The notes below the pieces were generated by a model that was given only the letters and a program-made list of their open reading frames with translations, made no database searches and was not told where the DNA came from. From contig PHDC01000002.1 in the NCBI GenBank assembly GCA_002842515.1, positions 124,001 to 188,000 of the forward strand: DNA of 64,000 nt, in the 5' to 3' direction. Every line of letters starts with the position of its first letter. Positions within the stretch are counted from its first letter, which is position 1. This document shows positions 17,236 through 26,015 of this stretch, piece after piece. The stretch is from Bacteroidetes bacterium HGW-Bacteroidetes-5. Its GTDB lineage: Bacteria; Bacteroidota; Bacteroidia; Bacteroidales; UBA932. The translations under genes were made by a program, and so were the position numbers.

Positions 17236-17943
17236 ATGGAAAATAAAAAGACAAAGAAAATACTTCTGGGGGTAACAGGAGCAAGCGGGCAGATATATGC
17301 CCTAAAGGTTTTGCAGATAATTCAGCAACTTAAAGAGAAGCTCTCCGGAGCTGATACACACCAAGCGACTCAGCCGGGAGATGCTTACACAGAGAGGCTG
17401 CAGGCAGATGCTTACACAGAGAGGTTGCAGGCAAATGCTCATACAGAGAGGTTGCAGGCAGATGCTCACACAGACAGCTCGCAGGCAGATTTTCACATAG
17501 ATATTGTCTTCACAGATACGGGGAAAATTGTGTGGGAAGATGAGCTTGGGCAACCGGTTCCGGGCGGCGCTCTTAACAACAACAGCTACTACCACCCATT
17601 CGCCTCCGGCTCAAACGCTGCAGATGTGATGATAATCTTGCCCGCCACTATGGGCACCATCGGCCGAATCGCCTGTGGCGCTACCGCCGACCTAATCACC
17701 CGCGCCGCCGATGTGATGCTCAAAGAGCGCCGCCCCTTGATTATATGCCCGCGCGAAACACCATTCAACCTCATTCATCTGCGCAACCTCACCACCCTGG
17801 CCGAAGCCGGCGCCCTTATCGCACCAGCCTCCCCATCATTCTACACCCATCCCAAAGATATGGAGGAACTCACAGAGACATTTGCCCGCCGAATCATAAA
17901 CCTGGCCGGGATAGAAGTTCCACTCCCAAAATTTGGTGGATAA
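17236..17943 (+). CDS. ubiX: UbiX-family flavin prenyltransferase with a repeat insert
   Basis: Makes prenylated FMN for UbiD-type decarboxylases. KKILLGVTGASGQIYALKVL at the start, MIILPATMGTIGRIACGATADLITRAADV and RRPLIICPRETPFNLIHLRN are diagnostic for UbiX/Pad1. About 235 residues against about 190 usually: after the first helix there is an insert with four copies of a 10-residue unit of the type QADA(Y/H)TERL. Start chosen at MENKKTKK, the normal distance from the FMN-binding motif. No ubiD is visible nearby. Confidence 0.9.
   Translation: MENKKTKKILLGVTGASGQIYALKVLQIIQQLKEKLSGADTHQATQPGDAYTERLQADAYTERLQANAHTERLQADAHTDSSQADFHIDIVFTDTGKIVWEDELGQPVPGGALNNNSYYHPFASGSNAADVMIILPATMGTIGRIACGATADLITRAADVMLKERRPLIICPRETPFNLIHLRNLTTLAEAGALIAPASPSFYTHPKDMEELTETFARRIINLAGIEVPLPKFGG
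17375..17500. repeat. 30-bp tandem repeat inside ubiX
   Basis: About four copies of a 30-bp unit containing CAGGCAGATGCTCACACAGA or close variants. Each copy adds ten residues in frame. Three of the copies carry GCAGAT. Confidence 0.85.
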
Positions 17944-17949
17944 ATTGTA

Positions 17950-19029
17950 TTAGAGTTGTAAGGTGTACACAGCTGCATTTATGTTCATTCCGGCACCAAC
18001 AGATGCGAAGACAATTGTATCACCGGGGTTGATTTCGTGATTATGCAGATTCTCTTTCATAATCAGGTCAAAAAGAGTTGGAAGGGTTGCCACAGAGGAG
18101 TTGCCCAGCCAGGAGATAGACATAGGCATAACATCTGCAGGGGCCTCGGGAATACCATAAAGGGCATAGAGGCGCTTGAGAATTGCGTCATCCATCTTGC
18201 CGTTAGCCTGATGTATTAAAACCTTGCTAACATCTTCTATATGAACACCACTCTTGTCCAGAGCAGCTTTAATTGCCAGAGGCACAGTATCCAGAGCATA
18301 CTGGTAAAGGCGCCTCCCATTCATCTTGAGATAGAGATTATCTCCCGTAACCTCATCAACCTTAAACGATTTGCCCATATGAAGCATATTTAGGTATACC
18401 TGAGTATCTGAGCGGGTTTTGTGAGCAATAAACCCAACAGGCGTGTCGCTCTCGGTAGCCTCCATTATAACCGCCCCGGCACCATCTGCATACAACATAC
18501 TATCACGATCGTGAGGGTCCGAAATTCTCGAAAGCACATCTGCACCAATCACCAGAATCTTTTTTGCATCACCCGAGCGGATGAAATAATCTGCCTGAAT
18601 AACAGCCTGCAACCAACCCGGGCAACCAAAAGGCAAATCGTATGCAACAGCATCCGGGCTGGCGATGCCGAGTTTATACTTCACACGCGAAGCAAGCGCC
18701 GGTACAATATCTGTGCGCCTGTTGTCACTTTTGACATCCCCGAAATTATGTGCAAATATTATATAATCAAGATCTTCCTTATCTATGCCCGCACTTTTGA
18801 TTGCCTCCTCAGCCGCAAAATGGGCGATGTCCGAAGTAACCAAATCGTCCGTCACGTGACGCCTCTCTGCTATTGTGGTAATCTCCAGAAATTTATCAAT
18901 AACCTCCTTATTCGGCTTCTCCAGAGGCTTGTCATAAGTATCATAGAATTCGTGCGCAAGAAAATCTTCATTCTTAACACTTTTCGTTGGAATATAGCTC
19001 CCTGTCCCTGTAATAATACTGTAAATCAT
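17950..19029 (-). CDS. FabH-like 3-oxoacyl-ACP synthase III family protein
   Basis: Thiolase-fold condensing enzyme. Catalytic triad visible: Cys in LPFGCPGWLQ (near 132), His in LIHQANGKMD (near 277) and Asn in WLGNSSVATL (near 310). 359 residues, slightly longer than housekeeping FabH (about 320-335), so it may be a secondary ketosynthase for a specialised lipid and not the fatty-acid initiator. It stands alone, convergent with ubiX (6 bp apart). Confidence 0.85.
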   Translation of the reverse strand: MIYSIITGTGSYIPTKSVKNEDFLAHEFYDTYDKPLEKPNKEVIDKFLEITTIAERRHVTDDLVTSDIAHFAAEEAIKSAGIDKEDLDYIIFAHNFGDVKSDNRRTDIVPALASRVKYKLGIASPDAVAYDLPFGCPGWLQAVIQADYFIRSGDAKKILVIGADVLSRISDPHDRDSMLYADGAGAVIMEATESDTPVGFIAHKTRSDTQVYLNMLHMGKSFKVDEVTGDNLYLKMNGRRLYQYALDTVPLAIKAALDKSGVHIEDVSKVLIHQANGKMDDAILKRLYALYGIPEAPADVMPMSISWLGNSSVATLPTLFDLIMKENLHNHEINPGDTIVFASVGAGMNINAAVYTLQL

Positions 19030-19091
19030 ACCTTCGCTAAGTTTGTAGTTGATAAATGAAGTTTATTAACCGCAAATGTACAAAAAAATTC

Positions 19092-19214
19092 AACTGGCAG
19101 AGTTTTGTGTAATTTAGTCATTAACTGACATATAGAAATTCAACTTTCCCAAATTTCAAAAATCTAAATTATATATAATTGTTAAACAACCACTTACACA
19201 AAACTCTGCCAGTT
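19092..19214. repeat. MITE-like inverted-repeat element, copy 2
   Basis: Perfect 21-bp terminal inverted repeats beginning AACTGGCAGAGTTTTGTGTA and ending in the reverse complement at 19214. 123 bp, AT-rich interior, no coding. Same family as 3399-3522 and 26016-26139. Confidence 0.8.
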
Positions 19215-19250
19215 CATCCTGCAATGTGAGTGGTGTGATGACCGCATTCA

Positions 19251-19355
19251 TCTCAGAGCTATAGTGCCAAACATCAGATTTTAACTTACTTACACCAAAT
19301 ACGCTATTTGTAATAATTCCCTGATATTAAGCACATTGGCACTACAACTCTGAGA
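19251..19355. repeat. 105-bp inverted-repeat element
   Basis: Ends TCTCAGAGCTATAGTGCCAA (19251-19270) and TTGGCACTACAACTCTGAGA (19336-19355) are inverted repeats with two mismatches. AT-rich core, no coding. A single copy in this window; could be another MITE-like unit. Confidence 0.6.
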
Positions 19356-19448
19356 TAAAAAGTCTCTAACCCTAACTGTATACGAAATTTTAATGTGAAT
19401 TCCTCGTATATATACGCCAATTTACCTGTAAATTCTTCGTATACCAAC

Positions 19449-19471
19449 GATAACCTTGCCAAGGTTACCTA
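19449..19471. repeat. Short REP-like copy
   Basis: TAACCTTGCCAAGGTTACC: the near-palindromic core of the REP-like family without the TCGTGGGG half. It touches the 3' end of the propeller gene. Confidence 0.6.
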
Positions 19472-20758
19472 TTTCATTTTTACAATGGCCACAATTGGGT
19501 TGTCGGTATCTTTCAGACCTTTAACTATCTCCCTGAACTCTCCCTTTACATCGTTAGTTGAAGCAAAGTCAATGATTTGAGATGCGGTAAAGAGTGCAGA
19601 TGCCTGGAAATCGGAAGAGATGCTTGTGGGCAGAAAAACCGGGCCTCCTTTTAAATCATCTTTAAAACCTAACACCCCTTTTACGGGCTGATTAAGGAAA
19701 GTAAACTTGCCTGTCTTTTTATTGTAAAGAGCATAACAATAGCTATGTTTGAAAACTCTCTGTCCCTTGCGTGATTTTAATATCTCATCGTATGGCTCCA
19801 GACAAAAATCTCTCATATTGAACTGAAGAATAATATTCTCCTCCGATTCTATGAAAAATTCCGGGTTGATATTAATGTGATCCCCACCAAGATATGTAAT
19901 ATGATCTCTATTTTTAGATACATTTTTGTACTTACCGTAATTAATACAAAAAGCCGGCGAATAGTTTAACTTCGAATCAATTGAAAATATTGTGTCGTTT
20001 AATGAAAACAAAAACCGAATGTTATCTTTAAATCTGTATAATTCAGGATAAGGAATTCTAAAAAGTGTTATCGAAGATTTTGCACTCCTCTTTTTAGATA
20101 TTGTAATCTCATCATACTTCTGCATCTCATATTCCGGTATTGAAGATGTAGGAATCGTTTTAATCACATTGAGTAATGAATCATAAACTATAGCAGACCA
20201 GTATGTTGATTTTTTAAGAATGGGAGATGCCGCAGTAATAAACAGATTGTCATTAACTTCATAAAATTTATTTTGATAAGCATTATTATTGTAAGGAATT
20301 GATTTTTTTTTCAGAAAATTGCCATTCCTGTCATAAAAAATCAGATTCCCGGTACCTTCCATAGCTTTTGTCTGAACCATTATCTCCCCGGTTCCCGACA
20401 TTATTCTTATATTTCTAATCATCTTGTACTCCTGGGGACCTCTCCCTATTTTGTGAAACTTAAAGAGAAACTTACCATCCTTGTCAAACACTTTAAGCAC
20501 CCATTTGGAAAAAAAATATATCCTTTCGTTTTCATAAAAAACATATGGAAATTCTCCAATGAGGGAACTATCTGATGTCTCTAGTTTTACATATCGGATA
20601 TCACTTGCAATCTCACTCAGGTTTACAATTTTTCCCTTGCCCACCTCCGAAGCAAGATCAATAACAGCAACTCCCCCATTCTCAGTTTTGAGTTCTGATT
20701 TACAACCGGCCACAGCCAAAACAGCTGTTAAAATCAATAATCTGTAAACATCTTTCAT
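19469..20758 (-). CDS. Six-bladed beta-propeller lipoprotein
   Basis: 429 residues with lipobox AVAGC (Cys near 19). The sequence IRYVKLETSDSSLIGEFPYV, VLKVFDKDGKFLFKFHKIGRGPQEY and MVQTKAMEGTGNLIFYDRNGNFLKK is characteristic of the Bacteroidetes six-bladed propeller family. These are surface or periplasmic proteins of unknown binding role. Both flanks carry REP-like repeats, and its composition is more AT-rich than its neighbours, so it may be a mobile or recently gained gene. Confidence 0.8.
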   Translation of the reverse strand: MKDVYRLLILTAVLAVAGCKSELKTENGGVAVIDLASEVGKGKIVNLSEIASDIRYVKLETSDSSLIGEFPYVFYENERIYFFSKWVLKVFDKDGKFLFKFHKIGRGPQEYKMIRNIRIMSGTGEIMVQTKAMEGTGNLIFYDRNGNFLKKKSIPYNNNAYQNKFYEVNDNLFITAASPILKKSTYWSAIVYDSLLNVIKTIPTSSIPEYEMQKYDEITISKKRSAKSSITLFRIPYPELYRFKDNIRFLFSLNDTIFSIDSKLNYSPAFCINYGKYKNVSKNRDHITYLGGDHININPEFFIESEENIILQFNMRDFCLEPYDEILKSRKGQRVFKHSYCYALYNKKTGKFTFLNQPVKGVLGFKDDLKGGPVFLPTSISSDFQASALFTASQIIDFASTNDVKGEFREIVKGLKDTDNPIVAIVKMK

Positions 20759-20777
20759 ATATCAATTATTTAGTCGA

Positions 20778-20857
20778 TAACCTTGCCAAGGGTCGTGGGG
20801 CTTTGCTGGTTTCCTAGCAATAACCTTGCCAAGGGTCGTGGGGCTTTGCTGGTTTCC
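20778..20857. repeat. Tandem pair of REP-like repeats
   Basis: Two practically identical copies, 20778-20815 and 20821-20857, spaced 43 bp: TAACCTTGCCAAGGGTCGTG followed by GGGCTTTGCTGGTTTCC. These are the longest copies and define the family consensus. Confidence 0.9.
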
Positions 20858-20900
20858 AAACATTTAAATATTTTAAGTCGACAAAGCACAATCAAAATCT

Positions 20901-20933
20901 CGCTGCAAACCCCCACAACCCTTGGCACTGCTC
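20901..20933 (-). repeat. Inverted REP-like copy
   Basis: Minus strand reads CAGTGCCAAGGGTTGTGGGG then GTTTGC: an imperfect inverted copy facing the tandem pair at 20778-20857, so the transcript could fold into a long hairpin like a REPIN. Confidence 0.65.
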
Positions 20934-21027
20934 TCCAAAAAAAAAGTTATTCTCGGGCTTCGGTTATTCTCGCAGCTGCCGACCCATAAAAGGCAGGCAG
21001 CTATGAGCGGGAAATAACTCCCATAGA

Positions 21028-23097
21028 TTAATTTTTCACACACCTAACGGCGAAGCCGTTGCGTTTGAAGTCGTTGTATCTGGCGATGTTGGTGCCGCTG
21101 CTGTTCACCCCTCTTACCCAGGCTTTATCTGCACTAAACTCGGTGGAGCTCCACCAATCTGCACCGTAGGTCATACCGGCGAAAGTACCTGTGTAGAAAC
21201 GGTATCCGCCCGGGCGGGCCGAAAAGCCGGTAGAGTTTGTGGCTCCGGCATTTGGAGAGGCCCACTGCGTGGTTCCCGTGGTCTTGAGCTTGCCCGAATT
21301 TCCGGTGAGCCCGCCCAGGTAATCTGTAAGGATTGTCCAATCTGCATCAGAAGGAACACGCCAACCCTCAGGACAAAGCTTGCCCGAATTTACCGCGTTC
21401 CAGTTGTAGAGAGCACCATAAATATTTTTGTTCGCCTCGTTATTGGCATACCAGCAGAACGAACCGGTAGTAGAGTTACTCCAGCCCGCATCGCTCGAAT
21501 TGAGAGTAATTGTGCTCCTGTCGTTATAGTGAGTAACCTTGAGATTCTCTTTAATCCATATCTGCGTGCCAATTGTAACAGTCTCATATTCATTATTATC
21601 TGCATCCCTCATAATAACCGCAATTGGCGGGTAGAGAGTATTGATCATAGCAATATCATCTGCAGATAAAAACTGCCTCTGCACAGCCCAGGTAGAACCA
21701 TCTTTCTTGGTGATTGTAGGGTTGTTATTCTTGGAGAAAGAAGTGGAGCTATACAGCATTATTGACTGATAATCAAAAGCCTCCGGGGCGGCAGGAGTGT
21801 TCACAGACTTTGTGAACTCCGAAAAATTGTGCGCATACTTCTCTATAATGTTTGCAGATACAATGTTTATGAAGTTGTTACGCCCCTTCTTGCTATGCTC
21901 GTGCATCATCCCCAGCGCGTGGCAAATCTCGTGAATCACATTCCCCATTGTGCCCCAGTTTGCAAGGCGAATATCCTGCCGCCCGCCAACCATCCCCAGA
22001 AACGAGGAGCACCCGCTTGCATCATACACAAAATCAATGTAATTTGCCTCACCTGTTCTCACCACAAACTCCAGATTCGAAACCTCCTTGATGGCATTAA
22101 TCGCCTGAGTCACCCGCGACGGATTCGGAAGACTCTGATTAATATTGTAGTAGATGCGGTTATTTGGCCAGTGCCTGGTCTGCAGATTGAGAGCCGCCCC
22201 CTTTGTAGCAACTCCCTGACCCTGCTGCCCAACTCCCTGACCCTGCCATCCGGCACCCTGCGCCTGAGGCGCGGCCAGAATAATATCTCCCTGATATATA
22301 TAGAACCCGTTGATAAGTTCGCAAGTAACACTCTCTCCATCAAGGGTAACTGCAGATGTATTCCCGGCCGAAGCTGGAAACATCTGCTCTGCTCCAATCA
22401 AAATATCTGTGGTCTTTGTAGTGAACGAACTCGCTGTCCCGTAAGATGTTCCCGCCGAGTTTGTAGCATAAGCCCGCACATAATAAGAGGTATTGGGAGC
22501 AAGCCCGGTAATCACACTGGTAAAAGCGCCGGCGCCCGTCCCATCCGAAGTTTTACTGTCGCTCACAGTGGGAGTTGGCGATGTGCTCCAGCACACACCC
22601 CGTGCAGATACCGCCCCGCCTCCGTCACTCGTAACTGACCCGCCCCCCGAAGCTGTTCCCGTTGTAACATCTGCAACCGCCAAAGTAGTGACAGTTGGTG
22701 CAGATGCGCTTGTGCTGAAACTCACCTGCGATCCGTAGGCAGTGCCCACAGAGTTAACAGCGTAAGCACGAACATAATAGGTAACCCCTGGAGATAGTCC
22801 CGTAATCTGGCTCACAAAACTCCCCGTACCCGAACCATCTACACTCTTAGACCCCGAAGTGGTAGGATTTTGATCTGTCCCCCAGCAGACACCCCTAGAG
22901 GAGACAGCAGCCCCCCCGTCGCCAGTTACATTACCCCCGCTCTTTGAAGATGTTGGTGTAACATCGCTCACAGAGGTTGTTGTCACAGATGGAGCACTCT
23001 TTACAGGCTCTCCTTCCGGCTTAGTTTTTGTGCAACCCGCCGCCAATACAAACAGCAACAGCACAACTAACAAAGGCTTATTAATTTTTGCAGACAT
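21028..23097 (-). CDS. Astacin-family metalloprotease lipoprotein with FISUMP domain
   Basis: 689 residues. Lipobox VLAAGC (Cys near 22); two Ser/Thr/Gly-rich repeats of about 95 residues, each with GVCW and YYVRAYAxNSxGTxYG, resembling fibronectin-III-like modules; a short Gly/Gln-rich linker (GAGWQGQGVGQQGQG); then an astacin (M12A) catalytic domain with the zinc site HEICHALGMMHEH and Met-turn SIMLYS; finally a FISUMP domain (GTQIWIKENLKVTHYND, CPEGWRVPSDADWTIL). Probably an outer-surface protease. No obvious propeptide or switch cysteine was found. Confidence 0.85.
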   Translation of the reverse strand: MSAKINKPLLVVLLLFVLAAGCTKTKPEGEPVKSAPSVTTTSVSDVTPTSSKSGGNVTGDGGAAVSSRGVCWGTDQNPTTSGSKSVDGSGTGSFVSQITGLSPGVTYYVRAYAVNSVGTAYGSQVSFSTSASAPTVTTLAVADVTTGTASGGGSVTSDGGGAVSARGVCWSTSPTPTVSDSKTSDGTGAGAFTSVITGLAPNTSYYVRAYATNSAGTSYGTASSFTTKTTDILIGAEQMFPASAGNTSAVTLDGESVTCELINGFYIYQGDIILAAPQAQGAGWQGQGVGQQGQGVATKGAALNLQTRHWPNNRIYYNINQSLPNPSRVTQAINAIKEVSNLEFVVRTGEANYIDFVYDASGCSSFLGMVGGRQDIRLANWGTMGNVIHEICHALGMMHEHSKKGRNNFINIVSANIIEKYAHNFSEFTKSVNTPAAPEAFDYQSIMLYSSTSFSKNNNPTITKKDGSTWAVQRQFLSADDIAMINTLYPPIAVIMRDADNNEYETVTIGTQIWIKENLKVTHYNDRSTITLNSSDAGWSNSTTGSFCWYANNEANKNIYGALYNWNAVNSGKLCPEGWRVPSDADWTILTDYLGGLTGNSGKLKTTGTTQWASPNAGATNSTGFSARPGGYRFYTGTFAGMTYGADWWSSTEFSADKAWVRGVNSSGTNIARYNDFKRNGFAVRCVKN

Positions 23098-23143
23098 AGC
23101 TTAAAGTTTATGGTTTTGGAAATCTGCACTAAATATACAAAAA

Positions 23144-23170
23144 AATAACCTTGGCAAGATTGGTGCCCTT
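23144..23170 (+). repeat. REP-like copy
   Basis: AATAACCTTGGCAAGATTGG then TGCCCTT: a diverged forward copy between the astacin gene and the ATPase gene. Confidence 0.5.
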
Positions 23171-23190
23171 CGTTTTGCATTTTAAATAAT

Positions 23191-23220
23191 ATTGAGTAAA
23201 TTTGCTCAGTATATTGAGTA
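23191..23220 (+). promoter_or_regulatory. Promoter and operator-like repeat of the first AAA_14/DUF4143 gene
   Basis: TAAATTTG (23197-23204) fits TAnnTTTG and is embedded in the near-palindrome GAGTAAATTTGCTC; ATTGAGTAAA is then repeated at 23213. The symmetry around the -7 box suggests binding of a dimeric repressor, possibly the product itself. Confidence 0.4.
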
Positions 23221-23232
23221 AAATATGTATTT

Positions 23233-24417
23233 ATGTTTGAACGACCTTATTTAAAGTCTATTAAATCAAGAATTGAAGAGCCAAGAAAGTTTATTCAAGT
23301 AATTCTTGGACCCCGCCAGGTAGGAAAAACTACAATGGTAAACCAACTCATATCACAACTATCTACACTCAATCTGTATCAATCTGCAGATGCAGTTACG
23401 GCTACAAACTCTGTCTGGCTGACGCAGGTATGGGAGAGCGCTAGAATACGCTTAAAAACAACCGGAGCCAAAGAACTCCTGCTAATTATTGACGAAATTC
23501 AAAAAATAGAGAACTGGAGCGAAGTTGTTAAGCAACAATGGGATAAAGACACACTGGAGAATATCAACATTAAAGTAATTTTACTCGGCTATTCCCGCTT
23601 ACTTATTCAAAAAGGGTTATCTGAATCGCTTGCCGGACGCTTTGAAACTTTACACCTCGGGCATTGGTCCCTCCCCGAAATGCAGCAGGCATTCGGATGG
23701 AGTGCACAACAATATATCTACTTTGGAGGATACCCGGGATCTGCAACTCTTATTAATGATGAAGAGCGATGGAAAAACTACATCAAAGACTCCCTCATAG
23801 AGACAAGCATCTCCAAAGACATTTTAATGCTTACAAGAGTAGATAAGCCCGCATTGCTAAAACGACTATTTGAAGTAGGATGTCAATACTCCGGGCAGAT
23901 ACTCTCCTACACAAAGATAATAGGCCAACTTCAAGATGCCGGCAACACCACCACCTTAGCAAATTACCTAAAGCTCCTCTCAGATTGCGGGCTCCTTGGA
24001 GGTTTAGAAAAATTTGCCGGAGATATAATCCGCAAACGCGGCTCAAGCCCTAAATTTCAAGTATATAACAACTCACTGATAACATCTCAAAGCAACACCA
24101 CATACCAGGAAGCAACAGCCAACACGCAACTGTGGGGACGCCTCACCGAATCCTCTGTTGGAGCACATCTCATTAACCACTCCATCTCCCAAAGGTACAA
24201 CCTATACTACTGGCGCGAAGGTAATTACGAAGCAGATTTCATTCTGGAAAATGGCAACAAGATAATTGCCCTCGAGGTCAAAAGCGGCCTTAAAGCAAAA
24301 AATGCCGGTATGAGTGTTTTTGCAGATAAATTTCATCCCGACAAACTACTCCTAATTGGAACAGGAGGAGTCCCATACGACGAATTTCTAAAAATAAATC
24401 CCAAAGAGCTGTTTTAG
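23233..24417 (+). CDS. AAA_14/DUF4143 ATP-binding protein
   Basis: P-loop ATPase: Walker A LGPRQVGKTT (about 28-37), Walker B ELLLIIDEIQKI. The C-terminal DUF4143 part (YYWREGNYEADFILENGNKIIALEVKSG) has a PD-(D/E)XK-nuclease-like arrangement (D..EVK). 394 residues, complete. Function of the family is not established. Tail-to-tail with another member at 24485. Confidence 0.85.
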   Translation: MFERPYLKSIKSRIEEPRKFIQVILGPRQVGKTTMVNQLISQLSTLNLYQSADAVTATNSVWLTQVWESARIRLKTTGAKELLLIIDEIQKIENWSEVVKQQWDKDTLENINIKVILLGYSRLLIQKGLSESLAGRFETLHLGHWSLPEMQQAFGWSAQQYIYFGGYPGSATLINDEERWKNYIKDSLIETSISKDILMLTRVDKPALLKRLFEVGCQYSGQILSYTKIIGQLQDAGNTTTLANYLKLLSDCGLLGGLEKFAGDIIRKRGSSPKFQVYNNSLITSQSNTTYQEATANTQLWGRLTESSVGAHLINHSISQRYNLYYWREGNYEADFILENGNKIIALEVKSGLKAKNAGMSVFADKFHPDKLLLIGTGGVPYDEFLKINPKELF

Positions 24418-24484
24418 ATAGATAGATTTTGTGGCAAACTATCTTAGCCCGGCAAAGCAGAACCGATATTAAGAATTAAGTTAT

Positions 24485-25693
24485 TCACGTACTGGTTAAA
24501 AAATCTGTTATATATAAGTGCTGCACCCCATCTACAGACTCTTTCCAGAACTCATCCATCGTAACCACATACTTGGGATACTGGTCTTTTATAGCAAGCA
24601 GAGGAGAGAACTCTCTATCTACAGTTTGCGGGTTATCCAGTTTGTATGCAACCTGCACATATATTTTTTCTCCGCGTTTTTCTGCAACAAAATCTATCTC
24701 CCTATTACCTAGTTTTCCAATATAAACCTGAAACCCTCTCCTTTTAAGCTCTAGAAATACTATATTTTCCAATATCCCCGAAATCATACGATCTCTGTAG
24801 CCCATAGTCGAATAGACAAGCGAAACATCGCTTACAAAGAATTTCTCCTGAGTCTTAAGAATCTCCCTGCCTTTAATATCATAGCGAGGAACCCGCCAGA
24901 GGACAAATGCACCTTCCAAAGCGTGTAGATAGTTGTATATAGTGTTTATGTCTACCTTCCTTTGCTGGCTCTTAATAAAATCGGCGATACTCTTACCCGA
25001 AAAGGTGTTACCAATGTTATCAAAAGTATATCTGATAACCCTCTCCAGTAACTCTACATCCCTGATATTGTACCTCTGCACGGTATCCCGTAAAATCACA
25101 GACGAATAGATATCTCTGACTACTTTATAGGCAGAATCTCGGTCGTAATCAGCGGTGTGAATTATAGGAAACCCTCCTAAGCGCAGATAATCTGCAAAAG
25201 AACCGGCATCCCTATTCTCTTTTGCAGATGAGTTTTGCCTAAAATCAAGAAACTCACTGTAAGAGAGAGTGTAAATAGGAATTTCTACATAACGCCCGGC
25301 AAGAAAAGTGGCCAGTTCAGAGGAGAGCAGATGAGAATTGGAACCAGTCAGATAAATATCTACATTAAAATCTACCATAAAAGAGTTTATCGCCTTTTCC
25401 CAACCTGCCACCTCCTGAATTTCGTCAAGTAGAAGGTAATACTTTTGAGGATTTACTATTTTTTTGCAGATATAATCATACAATTGAGACGCCGAGGTAT
25501 ACTCCGAATAGGCAAAGCTTTCAAAATTAATCGAAATAATCTGCTCATCCTTTATGCCGGAACTCTGTAAATCTACCTTTAGTAAACGCAAAACCGTCGA
25601 TTTCCCGGATCGCCTTATTCCGGTAACAATCTTTATAAGAGGCTTATCAATAAAACTTCTTAGCTGTTCTGTATAATTAGGTCTTGGAATCAT
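24485..25693 (-). CDS. AAA_14/DUF4143 ATP-binding protein
   Basis: 402 residues: Walker A VTGIRRSGKSTVL (about 24-36), Walker B YYLLLDEIQEV, sensor region VDIYLTGSNSHLLSSELATF, and the DUF4143 end (RGFQVYIGKLGNREIDFVAEKRGEKIYVQVAY) with a PD-(D/E)XK-like D...VQV. A different subtype from the neighbouring member. Upstream is an inverted repeat flanking its -7 box. Confidence 0.87.
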   Translation of the reverse strand: MIPRPNYTEQLRSFIDKPLIKIVTGIRRSGKSTVLRLLKVDLQSSGIKDEQIISINFESFAYSEYTSASQLYDYICKKIVNPQKYYLLLDEIQEVAGWEKAINSFMVDFNVDIYLTGSNSHLLSSELATFLAGRYVEIPIYTLSYSEFLDFRQNSSAKENRDAGSFADYLRLGGFPIIHTADYDRDSAYKVVRDIYSSVILRDTVQRYNIRDVELLERVIRYTFDNIGNTFSGKSIADFIKSQQRKVDINTIYNYLHALEGAFVLWRVPRYDIKGREILKTQEKFFVSDVSLVYSTMGYRDRMISGILENIVFLELKRRGFQVYIGKLGNREIDFVAEKRGEKIYVQVAYKLDNPQTVDREFSPLLAIKDQYPKYVVTMDEFWKESVDGVQHLYITDFLTST

Positions 25694-25700
25694 ATTTTTG

Positions 25701-25751
25701 GGTTATATCCACAAATATAATAAATTATTTCAAATTAATAGGATTATAACC
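25701..25751 (-). promoter_or_regulatory. Promoter and inverted repeat of the second AAA_14/DUF4143 gene
   Basis: CAAATATA at 25712-25719 reads TATATTTG on the minus strand, 18 bp before the ATG. It is flanked by the inverted pair GGTTATATCC (25701-25710) and GGATTATAACC (25741-25751), a candidate operator. Confidence 0.4.
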
Positions 25752-25762
25752 ACAAAATATTT

Positions 25763-25788
25763 AAGCCCCACGACCCTTTGCAAGGTGC
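25763..25788 (-). repeat. REP-like inverted copy
   Basis: Minus strand reads GCACCTTGCAAAGGGTCGTG then GGGCTT; same orientation as the copy at 15957. Confidence 0.65.
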
Positions 25789-26015
25789 TCACTTTGGATC
25801 AACAACAGGAGCCGTATACCGTTTTTTTTGTTTCACCGGTGATGTTTATTATACAAATTACAATAACTAAATTGCGTTCTATATCATACCGGTGTTCAAC
25901 TTTTTATCAAATTTGAATTCTTGTTTTTCCGGTAAACTCCCTTCGTTAGAGGCTTAATTTAAAAAATCATTATAATGGTCTGCTCCGCAGGTGTGTTTAC
26001 CGCTGCGCGGATTTC

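Larger units (their letters stand above)
19030..19468. other. Repeat-filled intergenic region
   Basis: No gene. Holds, in order, a -7 box for the FabH-like gene (CAAATGTA at 19073-19080, read on the minus strand), a 123-bp MITE-like element, a separate 105-bp inverted-repeat element, two imperfect copies of AATTCYTCGTATA (near 19400 and 19432) and a short REP-like copy at 19451. Confidence 0.6.

Noticed and set aside
23233..25693. The two DUF4143 ATPases as a toxin-antitoxin or defence module
   Set aside because: No small partner gene and no nuclease or toxin motif that I can confirm; kept as ATPases of unknown role.
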